Below, one piece after another: positions 7,667 through 16,645 of a stretch of DNA of 33,738 bases. The stretch is from positions 1-33,738 of the forward strand of contig JACKHT010000022.1 in the NCBI GenBank assembly GCA_020638855.1, given 5' to 3'. Numbering within the stretch: the stretch's first letter is position 1; each line of letters opens with the position of its first letter. Below the pieces are notes generated by a model that was not told the DNA's origin, ran no database searches, and was given only the letters and a program-made list of their open reading frames with translations. The position numbers were made by a program, and so were the translations under genes. This DNA is from Planctomycetota bacterium (GTDB taxonomy: Bacteria; Planctomycetota; UBA1135; GCA-002686595).

Positions 7667-9280
7667 TCAGCGACGGTCGCGGCCTTTGGTGGGGAACAGC
7701 CGGCTGCGGGGAATCGTGTCCCCCGAGGCTTCTTGCAATGCCTCGGCCAAGAATCCGTAGGTGCCCTTGTCGTGCACCTTCAACGCAGCCCGCGCGGTGC
7801 GCGTCAGGGGATCCAGTTCGGCTTCGGGGGCAGGGTCCCCAGCCGCAGGGCGCTGGGGCCGCTTGCCTCGCGGCCCCGGATCGCCAGGAGCGGGGCGCGC
7901 AGGTGGTTGGGCTCCCGGGCCCGCTTCGGGCGCTCCGTTGGGCGGCGGGGTCGGCCCAGCTTCCGAGTCTGGAGCCAATCCAGCCTGCTCCTTGAGCAGC
8001 GGCAACCAGAGCGCCTGGCGCGATAGTCCCATGGCCACCAGCACGGCCTGTTGGTCGCGGGCTGTCCCCGACTTGAGTGCCGACTCGAGGGCCGCTTGGA
8101 CGTCCTCGTCGGGGTCCAGCCATCCTAGGGCGATCCATGCATTGGCGCGCAGCGTGGCGTCCTTGCGTTCCTTGGTGGCCTTGAGCAGCAGGCTGCGCAC
8201 CGAGCGATCGGCGGGACCCGAGGCGCCTAGCGCCCGCACCAAGGCCGAACGGAGCTCCGGGTCCTTCTCTTGCTTGTACTGTTTGCTGAGCGCCGTGACG
8301 GCCAAGGGGGACGCCAGTTGTTCGAGGGCTACGATGGCTTCCAACCGGCTCTCACGATCTCCGGATCCAATCGATTCCAACAGGATCGGGGCATAGCTCG
8401 GGGCGGAGGCCTCGCCGATCCAGCGCATCAGCTTGGCGGCTTGGTTCGCGCCTCGGGCAGCCCCCAAACCCCGTTTGCCTCCACCTGCGGCCGCGCCGCC
8501 ACTCTTCAAGAAGAGCTCGATTTCCTTTCGGGCTTCGGGTTCGTCGGCTTGCGCCAATCGCTTGTAGCGGGTCATGCGCTCTTCCTGGCTAAGGCTGCCC
8601 TTGCGAAGTTCCGCGATCAGCTCGAGCGCTTCCTCGCGCGAAACCCGTTGTGCCGCTTCGCCCAAGGCTCCGTCGAACACGCCTCCCGGAATCCAACGGC
8701 GCGGCGGGCGAGAGTCCTCGGATTCCTTGGCGAGGTAGCCGGGGTGCAGCCGCCGTTCCGCTTCGTGGAAGCACCACTCCAATTCCCCCCTGGTGACTTC
8801 GAAAGGAACCGAGAGCAGCACCTTGCCCGAGCCATCGAGCCACAGGTGTTGGGGAGCGATCACGAAGCCTTCGGCGTCCGGCTTGAGCAGCGCCTCGCGC
8901 ACCCGGATATCGACCGCACGGTGGGCCTCACAGGGAATCGCGCCCAGCCGCGAGCAGTCTCCCTTGGGGTTGTGACGCCCGGCGGATGCCACCAAGCTCA
9001 CACAGGCTCCAGCGAGGCGTTCGATCGTGCGGTCGGTGTAGACGTCGGCGACCATGCGGTCGTTGCCAGGATCTCCATCCATGTTGATCGCTACGAACAC
9101 GACCTTGTCCTCGGCTTGGGCGCGTTCGAAGGCCTGCGCGTAGTCGGCTTCCCAAGCGATGCCGCCCCGGGGCTCGGCGGGCCAGGCGAACCCCAATCCC
9201 ATGAGGCCGAGGCAAAGGGCCGGGAGCGAACGGGCAAGCAGCCTGGAGGGGCGGCGGAGAGCGGGTTGGGTGATTTGCAT
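7667..9280 (-). CDS. Exported thioredoxin-fold plus HEAT-repeat protein
   Basis: The 537-residue protein begins with a signal peptide (hydrophobic core about 15-33, AWPAEP after it). A thioredoxin-like domain follows at about 42-190: WEADYAQAFERAQAEDKVVF, then a strand, and later HLWLDGSGKVLL. The usual CxxC after the first strand is replaced by a Cys-free NMDGDPGN, so the fold should not be redox active; C93, C109 and C117 lie elsewhere. Helical HEAT-type repeats occupy about 280-430 (repeated patterns such as RSALVRALGASG). A Pro/Gly-rich linker (about 435-490) and a short helical tail follow. The start at 9280 is chosen because the longer frame, up to 10273, overlaps the preceding gene completely and lacks a signal peptide. 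It is the last gene of the long minus-strand array. It is likely a periplasmic scaffold protein, function unknown. Confidence 0.85.
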   Translation of the reverse strand: MQITQPALRRPSRLLARSLPALCLGLMGLGFAWPAEPRGGIAWEADYAQAFERAQAEDKVVFVAINMDGDPGNDRMVADVYTDRTIERLAGACVSLVASAGRHNPKGDCSRLGAIPCEAHRAVDIRVREALLKPDAEGFVIAPQHLWLDGSGKVLLSVPFEVTRGELEWCFHEAERRLHPGYLAKESEDSRPPRRWIPGGVFDGALGEAAQRVSREEALELIAELRKGSLSQEERMTRYKRLAQADEPEARKEIELFLKSGGAAAGGGKRGLGAARGANQAAKLMRWIGEASAPSYAPILLESIGSGDRESRLEAIVALEQLASPLAVTALSKQYKQEKDPELRSALVRALGASGPADRSVRSLLLKATKERKDATLRANAWIALGWLDPDEDVQAALESALKSGTARDQQAVLVAMGLSRQALWLPLLKEQAGLAPDSEAGPTPPPNGAPEAGPGAQPPARPAPGDPGPRGKRPQRPAAGDPAPEAELDPLTRTARAALKVHDKGTYGFLAEALQEASGDTIPRSRLFPTKGRDRR

Positions 9281-9302
9281 GGTAGAAGAAGGCTCTGGGC
9301 CT

Positions 9303-9329
9303 GGAACCCGCCAACCGACCCAGGGTTCC
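9303..9329 (-). terminator. Intergenic hairpin within the operon
   Basis: GGAACCC (9303-9309) and GGGTTCC (9323-9329) are perfect 7-bp arms with a 13-nt loop. They lie in the 56-bp gap after the 397-aa cyclase-like gene. It could reduce transcription or protect the upstream message before the last gene. Confidence 0.35.
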
Positions 9330-9336
9330 GCCTCGA

Positions 9337-10530
9337 TCAGCGGGTGAAGATGGGCAGGGTCGAATGGGGGATCGAGAGCACCAGGCAATTGACGGCTGTG
9401 GCGTAGCTCTTGCCGTATTGGTTCTGGACCCAGGCCCCGGAAGGGTCCATGCGTCGATCGGACCAGGAACCGTCGGGTTCTTGGGAGCGGATCAATTCCT
9501 CGCGCAAAGGGTTGGACCAATTCCAGAAGTGCGTGAGGTCTTTGTGCTGGTAGAGCGCCTGGGCCAGGTACAGCCGTTCGTAGAAGGGAAAGGCCACCCG
9601 TTCTTCGCGCCCGCTTTCGCCGGCAATGTCGCGTCCGGCCAATTCGCGCCAGATGTAGGCATACCCCTCGTCGATTTCCTTGCCTTCGTAGGTGCCCGTG
9701 GCATGCAGGGTCGAAAGCGCGGCAGCCGTCAGGGCCACCGAGGTGTTGGGACGCGTGGCGGAATACTGGAAGCCTCCGCCCGCCTGCTGCAGGCTCTTGA
9801 CGTAGGCCACCGCCCGATCGATCGGCTCCACGGGGATGTAGATGCCCGCGTCCTTGGCCCCGCGCAAGGCCCACACCAACGCCACGGTCACCGAACCTTC
9901 CTGTTGCACGGAAGGGGTGGGGGTGTAGTACCAGCCTCCGTCGACCCCTTGCGCCGCCAAGATGCGATCGCAGGCGCTGCGCAGGGCGAGTTCGATGCGC
10001 GCGCCCCGAGCCGAACGGGGCGAGATGGTGAATGCCTGGGCCAAGGCCAAGGTGGCCAATCCGTGGCCGTGGGTCTGGGACACCTGGTCGCCGGTCTGGG
10101 TGAAGTAGCCCTTGCGCTCGCCGTCTTGGACTTGGCCGTCGAGTAGGTAGTCGATGGCCCGCCCCAGCTCCTCCATGTAGGGGCCGCGGGTCAGGTTCGA
10201 TCCGCCACCAATCCAGGCCAGCGCCGCGAGGGCCGTGATCCCAACCGGGGCATGGTTGTCGCCGGGCGTGCACGGCAAGGCGCCCGTGGTCCCCTTGCGT
10301 TGCTGCGCCGCCAGGTACGCCAAACCGCGGTCCAAGGCCGCCAGCACCCGTGGTTCGGAGCCGGGGGAAACCTCCAGACTGTCGAGCGGAGTCGAGGGAA
10401 CGCCTTGAAGCGCTGCGCCGCTCTCGGCCTTAACCGGCGACTCCCCATCCCAACCCCAAGCGAGTGCGGCTCCCATCCCCAAGCAGCACGCCACGAGGCG
10501 GGGAAGGCTAGGGCTGGGAATCAGGCGCAT
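9337..10530 (-). CDS. Secreted squalene-cyclase/prenyltransferase-like repeat protein (second copy)
   Basis: The 397-residue protein has a signal peptide (core about 12-26). It then has repeated helical segments with QW-type motifs: QGVDGGW (194-200), QQAGGGF, and QEPDGSW (350-356). These define the alpha/alpha-toroid fold of squalene-hopene cyclases and prenyltransferase beta subunits. The catalytic DxDD of the cyclases and the zinc ligands of the prenyltransferases are not visible, and the protein is shorter than cyclases (over 600 aa). It is therefore probably a binding protein rather than an enzyme. Its last 14 residues, SIPHSTLPIFTR at the very end, match the end of the paralogue at 16646-17803. 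A GTG at 10548 could extend it by six residues; neither start has a clear ribosome site. It lies 38 bp after the Gln-rich gene. Confidence 0.87.
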   Translation of the reverse strand: MRLIPSPSLPRLVACCLGMGAALAWGWDGESPVKAESGAALQGVPSTPLDSLEVSPGSEPRVLAALDRGLAYLAAQQRKGTTGALPCTPGDNHAPVGITALAALAWIGGGSNLTRGPYMEELGRAIDYLLDGQVQDGERKGYFTQTGDQVSQTHGHGLATLALAQAFTISPRSARGARIELALRSACDRILAAQGVDGGWYYTPTPSVQQEGSVTVALVWALRGAKDAGIYIPVEPIDRAVAYVKSLQQAGGGFQYSATRPNTSVALTAAALSTLHATGTYEGKEIDEGYAYIWRELAGRDIAGESGREERVAFPFYERLYLAQALYQHKDLTHFWNWSNPLREELIRSQEPDGSWSDRRMDPSGAWVQNQYGKSYATAVNCLVLSIPHSTLPIFTR

Positions 10531-10568
10531 GGGAATTCCGCAGCGCACTGCGGGCGGGTCGCAACGGG

Positions 10569-11420
10569 CTAGCGACGACTCTCTTGGTTCAACTTGCGAT
10601 AGTAGGAGTCGATCCAGCGCCGGTAACGTGCGGGCATGTCGGCTCCTCCATCGGCGCGGAAGATGTCGCGCACGTGGACCGGCAGGTTGCCCCAGGCTTC
10701 GCGACCGGGAAGGACCTGCTGTTGGGAACCCACGCCGTCCGGATCGGGGGGCGCTTGGCCCACCGTCTTGGGTTGGTTGGGATCGCCGGGCTGGGGCTTG
10801 TTCGACTTGGGCTCCTGGGTTTGGGCCGGGTCCTTGGCTTGTTCGTCGGGCTTCTCCTCACCCTTCATCTGCTTCTGGCCCGATTGCTGTTGTTTCTGCG
10901 AAGGGCTTTGGCTCGATTGGTTGGGCTGGGACTGGTTGGGCTGCTGTTCGGCTTGGCCCTGACCCTCGCCGGGATTGCGGCAGCTGTTGGGGTTGCCGTT
11001 CTTCTTGGCGATCTCCAGGATCTCGTCGATGCCATCGAGAACCCGCTTGCCTTCCGCGCTCGAGGCGTAGAGCAATTCCGAAATGGCCTGGCTCGGATCA
11101 CCTTGGGGGCGCTTGTCGGCCAGCTTGAGCAGGTCTTCGATGCCCGATCCCTTGGCGCTCGCCAAACGCGACGTGTCGCCCTTGCTGGCCTCGAGGAGCA
11201 ACAAGGACATGCCGTTCAAGCTGCGCTCGACACGGTGGAAGGCTTCTTCCATCTCCTTGGCCGGATCGTTGGCCTGGGGGATCGCGGCGGGGCCCACGAC
11301 TTTGTCCGGAGCCTCTTGGGCTTGGGCCCAGGCCAAGGGGAGGGCGAGCGCGGTCAAGACCCACGGGGCCAAGTTCTTGCGGTGTTGCATGCGGGTGTCC
11401 TTCATACGGGTGTCCTTCAT
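10569..11420 (-). CDS. Short secreted Gln/Pro-rich protein with conserved-looking C-terminal tail
   Basis: The protein is 283 residues from the ATG at 11420, or 278 or 273 from the ATGs at 11405 and 11390. After a signal peptide (APWVLTALALPLAWAQAQ) comes a helical region (about 60-140), then about 100 residues rich in Gln, Pro, Ser, Asn and Lys that should be disordered. The C-terminal 45 residues are compact, with WGNLPVHVRDIF and YRRWIDSYYRKL. From memory, similar WGxLP...YRxxIxxYY tails occur in planctomycete envelope proteins; I could not check this. The frame extends to 11486, but that part overlaps the preceding gene. It probably works with the Gln/Ala-rich coiled-coil protein just upstream (31-bp gap). 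No enzymatic motif is present. Confidence 0.8.
   Translation of the reverse strand: MKDTRMKDTRMQHRKNLAPWVLTALALPLAWAQAQEAPDKVVGPAAIPQANDPAKEMEEAFHRVERSLNGMSLLLLEASKGDTSRLASAKGSGIEDLLKLADKRPQGDPSQAISELLYASSAEGKRVLDGIDEILEIAKKNGNPNSCRNPGEGQGQAEQQPNQSQPNQSSQSPSQKQQQSGQKQMKGEEKPDEQAKDPAQTQEPKSNKPQPGDPNQPKTVGQAPPDPDGVGSQQQVLPGREAWGNLPVHVRDIFRADGGADMPARYRRWIDSYYRKLNQESRR
11391..11420 (-). repeat. Tandem 15-bp duplication carrying start codon and RBS
   Basis: On the minus strand ATGAAGGACACCCGT (11420-11406) is followed by ATGAAGGACACCCGC (11405-11391) and then by ATG at 11390. Each unit holds AAGGA placed 7 nt before the next ATG. The duplication therefore creates two successive start sites with good ribosome-site spacing (11405 and 11390). 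The first ATG (11420) has no such site. Translated, it reads MKDTR-MKDTR-MQHRK. Confidence 0.85.
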
Positions 11421-11451
11421 ACCGTGTGGTCGGCTTGGGTTGTGCGGTGGA

Positions 11452-14385
11452 TCAATCGGCGCTTTCGTCGGGAGCGGGAACCCCAAGGCGCTCGCGGAAA
11501 CGCCGGAAGAGTTCGACCACCCGCTGATGCTTGTAGGCCAAGCGTACGAGATCTTCGAGAATTAGGGGGTCCTGGACCCGATCGGGGTCTCGCAACTCGG
11601 GGTGGATTTCCAAAGTCTGCTCCAATTTGGACAGGACTTCGGCCTCGAGCCGCTTGAGCACCTTCAATTCGGCCACATCGGGCACCAGGGGCTGGGGCGG
11701 CGGGTTCTGATCCTGGTTCTTCTGATCCTGTTGCTTCTGCTGCTCTTGGTCCTCGTCTTGGCGGCGCTGCATTTCCTCGGTCAGCGCTTCCTGGAGCCAA
11801 ACCAAGCTGCGTTCGACATCGTCTTGGCGAGCTTGGAGGGTCAAGCCCGATTGGAACCCGCCATCCTGACCCAAGTCGCGCGCGATGCGCGCCAAGTCCT
11901 CGGCAGCGTTGTTCATGATCTCGTGGAAGACCACGACGCCTTCGGATGCCAAACCTTCGGCGATGCGGCCGGCGTGCGACGCCAGCGCTTCCTCGCTACG
12001 CGCGATCGAGCGCAACCCCAAACGAATCGGGCGGCTGGGCGGGCCGTCGCCGCGCTTCTCGTCGAGCGTTTGGGTGGCTTCGATGGCTTCGCGGTGTCCT
12101 TTGAGCAACTCGGCCAGTTCCTCGCTGATCTTAAACAGGAGCTCTTCCTGACGCAGGGTCTTGTACTGCTCTTCTTCCTGGGTCAAGTCATCGAGGGCTT
12201 CTTGGATCTTCTTCTCGGTTTCCTCTTGCTTGCTTTGGGCTTGGTCGAGTTCCCCGCCCTGCGGTTCGCTGCTCGAAGAGTCGATGTCTTCGGCTGCTTC
12301 GCTGGCGCTTTGGGAGGCTTGCTCGAGGGACTTTTGCCCGCGCTGCGATTCGCGCGCTTCGGCCTGGCGGGCCAGCTCCAACAGCTTCGCTTTGAGGGCC
12401 TTTTGCTTTTGGGCCAGCGACTGGGCTTGCTCCTGTTGCTCGGGAGTCTGGGGCGTGCCTGCTTGCGAGGCCTGCTCCGCGGCTTCTTGCAGGGCTTCGC
12501 TGGCTTCCCGCTGGGCCTTGGCGGCTTGGCTGGAGCCTCCCGGCTGCGAGAGCGACTGCGCTGCCTTTTGCATGGCTTGCTGCGCCTTTTGCATGGCGGA
12601 CTCGAGTGCCGATTGCGTGGGCTTGGGCAAGTCCGCTTGCTTGGCTTGGGCTTCGGCCTGGGCCAATTGCTCGGCCAGTTGTTTCTGCTCGGCGGCCTGC
12701 TCAGCGTTGGCTCCGCTTTGCGCGGCTTGGGATGCCTGAGCTTGTTCGAGGGCGGCCTGGGCGGCCTGCATCGCTTGCAAACCCGACTCGGCGGCCTGGG
12801 CGGCCTGGGGCGAGTCCTGATCGCGGATGGCTTGGGCGGCCTCTTGGAGTTGCTGGGCGGCGGACTCCAGCGCCTCTTGAGCCGCCTTACCGGCCGCAGG
12901 GTCCGCATTTTTGGCCGCCTGCATCGCCCGCTCCAGCCCCGAAGCCAGCCGGCTCATGGTGGCGGATTGCTCGGCCTGCGAGGCACGCAATGCTTGCTCG
13001 AGGATGTCCTCCGCTTGCCCGGCTTGGTCGAGGGCACGTAGGGCCTCTTCGGTCGCTTCGCGCGTTTGTTCTTGAGCAGCCTGAGCCGCTTCCCCCGGGT
13101 CGGCTTTCTGCGCGGCTTGCGCGGAAGCCTTGGCTTTGGCGAGGGCCGACGCGACTCGCTCGAGTGCCGCACCCGAGGTGGACTTCGGGTCCGCTTGAGC
13201 TTGGACCCAAGCTTGCGCTTGGTCGCGATCGGAAGCCGCTTGCGCGGCGAGGGCCTCAGCCTGCGCTTCCAAACCTTCGGCAGCTTGCTCCATCGACTGG
13301 GCAGCACCGGCACGTTGGGTGGGGGACTCCATGTCCCCACGCAAGCTTTCCACGGCTTCCTTGAGCGCTTCGAATGCTTGGGCTTCTTCGGTGCCGCCGG
13401 TGGCCTTGGCCTTCCGTCCGGCTTCCTCGGCGGACTGTTGCAAGGAATCTTGGGTCGGGCGTACCTGAGCGGCCGAGTCGGCTTGGCGGGTGGACTCGGC
13501 GGCTTGGCGCAAGGCTTCGGCGGACGACCGCAGGTCGGCAGCGCGGCTTTCGTTTCTCCGCGCCTTGGCCAAGGCTTCCCGTGCCGCCGGTTGCCCTTCG
13601 CTTGCCATCGGCTTCCAGGCACCCAAAGCGTCCAAGTTGAGCTGCTGGTCGGCGATGCTCTGAGCCAATTCCTCGGCGATGCGTTCCAAGTCAAAGGCCC
13701 CCGTTTCCCGGGCGTTCTGTTCGACCTGGGCCAAGAGCGCTTGCTGCTTGGCAACCATCTGCGCAAGCTCCTTCTGGAGGGCCTTTTGCTCGGCGCTTTG
13801 GGACTCCTGCCCAAGGGCGCGGGTTTCCTCCGACAGCTGGCGTTGCTCGTTTTGGGCGTCCGACAGGCCTTGCTTGAGTTCGCCGAGTTGTTGCAGTTCC
13901 TGCTCCAGGTCCTCGACTCGCTTGCGGTCGAGCAAGACTTCGAGCAAACGCTCCATGCGCCGCAAAGCGGCCTGTTGGTCCTCGATGGCGCGCATCGTGC
14001 TGCCTGTGCGCAGTCCATCCGACGAGAGGTTGACTTGTTCTTCTAGGGTCGCGCCGGCGTCGCCTTCGCGTTCTTCGAGTTCCTTGAGCGCTTCCGCCAA
14101 GAGACCGGCAGCATGGACCCTGCCTTCGGTGCGCAAGCGTTGTTCGAGGGCACTCATGACGCCGCGCAAGCGCTTGATTTGCCGGGCGATCAGGGCTTGT
14201 TCTTCGGCCAAGGCCGCTTGTTCCCGGCTGACCACATCGACGCCGTCTTGGGCCAACAGGGACGCAGGTTGGGATCCGGCAGCCAGCAGGGCCAACCCAA
14301 GTACCGAGGCCCGGCGGCCGAGGCCTCGGAACGGAGTGGCCGCCACGGAGAGCAGAGTGGAATCGATTCGCATGGGGAGCCTCAT
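11452..14385 (-). CDS. Exported 977-aa Gln/Ala-rich coiled-coil protein
   Basis: The ATG at 14385-14383 overlaps the stop of the DUF4175-like gene by 4 nt (ATGA), which fixes the start. An N-terminal export segment (RRASVLGLALLAAG, about 25-45) precedes more than 700 residues of nearly continuous helix dominated by Ala, Gln, Glu and Lys. These contain repeated AAQAA-, QAEAQ- and LEQA-type units; long coiled coils or helical bundles are expected. From about residue 700 the sequence becomes less repetitive (a KTLRQEELLFKISEELAELL segment). A QQKQQDQKNQDQNPPPQP linker and a folded-looking helical C-terminus (about 900-977) follow. Alphaproteobacterial DUF4175 proteins (TIGR02302) carry such a low-complexity region in the same chain as the membrane part. 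Here it is a separate gene coupled to it, so the two may form one machine. No catalytic motif is seen. Confidence 0.87.
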   Translation of the reverse strand: MRLPMRIDSTLLSVAATPFRGLGRRASVLGLALLAAGSQPASLLAQDGVDVVSREQAALAEEQALIARQIKRLRGVMSALEQRLRTEGRVHAAGLLAEALKELEEREGDAGATLEEQVNLSSDGLRTGSTMRAIEDQQAALRRMERLLEVLLDRKRVEDLEQELQQLGELKQGLSDAQNEQRQLSEETRALGQESQSAEQKALQKELAQMVAKQQALLAQVEQNARETGAFDLERIAEELAQSIADQQLNLDALGAWKPMASEGQPAAREALAKARRNESRAADLRSSAEALRQAAESTRQADSAAQVRPTQDSLQQSAEEAGRKAKATGGTEEAQAFEALKEAVESLRGDMESPTQRAGAAQSMEQAAEGLEAQAEALAAQAASDRDQAQAWVQAQADPKSTSGAALERVASALAKAKASAQAAQKADPGEAAQAAQEQTREATEEALRALDQAGQAEDILEQALRASQAEQSATMSRLASGLERAMQAAKNADPAAGKAAQEALESAAQQLQEAAQAIRDQDSPQAAQAAESGLQAMQAAQAALEQAQASQAAQSGANAEQAAEQKQLAEQLAQAEAQAKQADLPKPTQSALESAMQKAQQAMQKAAQSLSQPGGSSQAAKAQREASEALQEAAEQASQAGTPQTPEQQEQAQSLAQKQKALKAKLLELARQAEARESQRGQKSLEQASQSASEAAEDIDSSSSEPQGGELDQAQSKQEETEKKIQEALDDLTQEEEQYKTLRQEELLFKISEELAELLKGHREAIEATQTLDEKRGDGPPSRPIRLGLRSIARSEEALASHAGRIAEGLASEGVVVFHEIMNNAAEDLARIARDLGQDGGFQSGLTLQARQDDVERSLVWLQEALTEEMQRRQDEDQEQQKQQDQKNQDQNPPPQPLVPDVAELKVLKRLEAEVLSKLEQTLEIHPELRDPDRVQDPLILEDLVRLAYKHQRVVELFRRFRERLGVPAPDESAD

Positions 14386-16640
14386 TGATCCTTGGCAAAC
14401 TTGCGGGTTCGCTCGTGCAGGTTGCGTTGGCGTTTGATGATGTCGCGCGTCAGGGTCAGCACCGATTGGAAGTTGTCCCACTCGCCCAAACGGGTTTGCA
14501 GGGCTTCGATGGTGCGTGCGGTGTTTTGGGTTTCCAGATAGGCCAAGGCCAGGGCTTCGGCCGCCGGGGCTCCATCGCTGTTCTCCAAGGCGCTTCCGAT
14601 CGCGGGCGCATCGCCTTCCGAAAGCTGGAGGGCCAAGCCCACCAATTCCAGCAGGTCGCCCGCGAGGTCGGCTTGGCCGAAGCGACCCGTTGCGTAATCC
14701 TGGGCCAAGGTACGCCAGGGTTCGGGGTGGAAGGCGCGGGTCGATTCGAGCGCCATGAAACCATCCATGGCGGCAAGGATCCCGTCCGCGCGGGGATCGA
14801 TGCGCGCGTAGAGCAGGTTCTCGGCCAAGCCTGCGAGGTCGCGGGCCAACTGACGGCCGTCGCCGGCCAAGCGCTGGACGTCGAACAGGGCGTCGCTGAG
14901 TTCGAGGGCGTCTCCGCTACCGGGGTCGTCTTGGAGCACGGTTTGGGCCGCGGCCAAGGTTCCACGCACCCGTTCCAGTTGGACCCCGAGCTTGCCGGCC
15001 GTCTCGCCAGCCTGGGCGAGCCGACTCTCCAACTTGCGTAGGTATTCGTCTCCGGTCAACACGCGCACCCGGATGGGGGCGGTGCGTGCGGTTTGCAAGG
15101 CGGGTTCGCGGTTGTCATCGACTTCGACTTGCAGGGTGAACACCTGTCCTTCGCTCGAAGCGCCATCGGTAAGGAAATCGGATACCTCGAAGCGCTGGTG
15201 GGCGAGTCCCGCGACGCCACCTTCTTCGGGTTGTTCGCCATCCGGCAACGCCGCCAGCTCGAGCGAACCAGCCAGCACCACGGCATCGTCGGCTTGCGGG
15301 TTTTTGAGCGAGTAGCGCAGCGGCGTGAGGCCAAAGTCGTCTTGGGCCCGCACCCGCAGGGGCAAGAGCCCGCCGACCACGACCTCGGTATCGACCCGAC
15401 TGGGAGCCACCAGCGTGAGGGTCGGTCGGCGGTCTTCGATCACCGAGATGGCATACAGCCCGGGATCGGGGTTGAGCAATCCTTGGTCGCTCTTGAGCTC
15501 AAAGGTGAGGCGCATCGAGCTTTCGGCTTTGAGCGTCATTCCGAGGCCCGGCAGCGGGTCGCCCTCTGCGGTGGGGAAGGGCGTAGCGGCGAGGGCTTGG
15601 GTGCCGCCATCGGGCAGGATGCGCACGCTGCCCGTGACGTCCGCGGGGTCGGGCAACACGAACAGGTGCACTTCGCTTTGCGCCAAAACTTGGATGTCGG
15701 TGGCCCGCTCGAACCGTTCGGGCAATCCGCTGTAGGCGGGCGGGATCACGCGGAAGGCGAGGTCCGCCACATCCGGGGGATCGAGCACTTCCACGAACAC
15801 TTCGGGGAGGCTGTCGCGATCGTCGCCGCCTTCGGCGTGGAACACAACATCCTGTTGCACGGAGCGCAGCTGTGTGCGGAATAGGGCGGAGCCCCCCGAT
15901 TCCACCACCGACTGATGGCCGTGGTCGAACGCAACGAAGACCCGGTCCGGAATCTTGCCTTCGGCTCGGATCAGGATCGGAACGTCGCTGCCGCGCGCCA
16001 CGCGCACGTGCAGTCGATCGCCTTCCCGTTCGACGAACATGCGATCGGCGCGGCCGGGAATCTCGATGTCCAGATGGGTCTTCTGGGGCCAGGGAATGTT
16101 CGCGCCCAACATGCGGGCCACGAAGATGTCCGCGGTGGGGCGGGTGAATCCAAGGATACAGGCCAAGGCACCCGCAGCGATTAGTCCGCGCAGCAAAGCG
16201 CGCCGGGCGGGCTGCCCATCGACCATGGCATCGATGGCCAGCGCTTGGGCCCGGGATTCGGCTTGCTGGGCGATGGCCGCGTAAGCCAGGTCCGACTCGC
16301 CAGCGGCCGAGCCCAATTGCACTGCGGTGACCAGCAAGTCGGTGTTGCCCGGCTGTCCGCGTTCGGCCAAGACCGCCAGCCCGACCTCGTCCGGAATCCG
16401 TCCCAAGTGACGTCGCAAGCGATGCACCAAGAACCAAGCGGGCAACAGCACCAACACCAGCGTATGCAGCACGCGAACTGGCGCAGGCAAATGCAGCACG
16501 GCGTCCAAGGCATAGGAGAACAGCCACCACAACGAGCTGGCCAACAAGGCCAAGCCCAGCTCCTGGCGCCAAGCGTAGGTGCGCAGGCGCTGGCGTAGCT
16601 TCCCAATCAGGGAGCGGGTGTGGTTCAAACTCGCGTGCAT
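14382..16640 (-). CDS. DUF4175-like membrane protein
   Basis: The 752-residue protein has two N-terminal transmembrane helices (about 27-49 and 54-75) and a third at about 148-169. The large remainder should lie in the periplasm. The layout, the RPTADIF segment after helix 3, and the long beta-rich part (about 185-530) with sequences such as RVIPPAYSGLPE, AQDDFGLTPLRYSL and LQVEVDDN match the DUF4175 family (PF13779). The beta part looks like two or three immunoglobulin-like domains. The final 200 residues are helical. DUF4175 proteins have no established function but are encoded next to MoxR/DUF58/BatA genes in several phyla. The start lies 5 bp after the preceding stop and the end overlaps the next gene by 4 nt, so this is an interior operon gene. 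Confidence 0.85.
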   Translation of the reverse strand: MHASLNHTRSLIGKLRQRLRTYAWRQELGLALLASSLWWLFSYALDAVLHLPAPVRVLHTLVLVLLPAWFLVHRLRRHLGRIPDEVGLAVLAERGQPGNTDLLVTAVQLGSAAGESDLAYAAIAQQAESRAQALAIDAMVDGQPARRALLRGLIAAGALACILGFTRPTADIFVARMLGANIPWPQKTHLDIEIPGRADRMFVEREGDRLHVRVARGSDVPILIRAEGKIPDRVFVAFDHGHQSVVESGGSALFRTQLRSVQQDVVFHAEGGDDRDSLPEVFVEVLDPPDVADLAFRVIPPAYSGLPERFERATDIQVLAQSEVHLFVLPDPADVTGSVRILPDGGTQALAATPFPTAEGDPLPGLGMTLKAESSMRLTFELKSDQGLLNPDPGLYAISVIEDRRPTLTLVAPSRVDTEVVVGGLLPLRVRAQDDFGLTPLRYSLKNPQADDAVVLAGSLELAALPDGEQPEEGGVAGLAHQRFEVSDFLTDGASSEGQVFTLQVEVDDNREPALQTARTAPIRVRVLTGDEYLRKLESRLAQAGETAGKLGVQLERVRGTLAAAQTVLQDDPGSGDALELSDALFDVQRLAGDGRQLARDLAGLAENLLYARIDPRADGILAAMDGFMALESTRAFHPEPWRTLAQDYATGRFGQADLAGDLLELVGLALQLSEGDAPAIGSALENSDGAPAAEALALAYLETQNTARTIEALQTRLGEWDNFQSVLTLTRDIIKRQRNLHERTRKFAKDQ

Positions 16641-16645
16641 GGAAA

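Noticed and set aside
9281..10273. N-terminal extension of the thioredoxin-fold/HEAT gene
   Set aside because: It lies wholly within the cyclase-like gene on the same strand in another frame, is Arg/Gly/Pro-rich, and the signal peptide starts only at 9280.
10486..10530. Possible lipoprotein signal (LVAC at residues 12-15) in the second toroid protein
   Set aside because: The hydrophobic stretch follows rather than precedes the Cys and an Arg sits directly before the motif, so an ordinary Sec signal fits better.
11602..13041. Plus-strand open frame of 479 codons, very Leu/Gly-rich
   Set aside because: It is the exact antisense of the Gln/Ala-rich coiled-coil gene; repetitive CAG/GCC codons give Leu and Gly on the other strand. 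It has no domain features.
12400..13300. CRISPR-like or minisatellite repeats
   Set aside because: Similarity comes from recurring Ala/Gln codons in a coiled-coil gene; there are no regular repeat-spacer units and the frame is kept.
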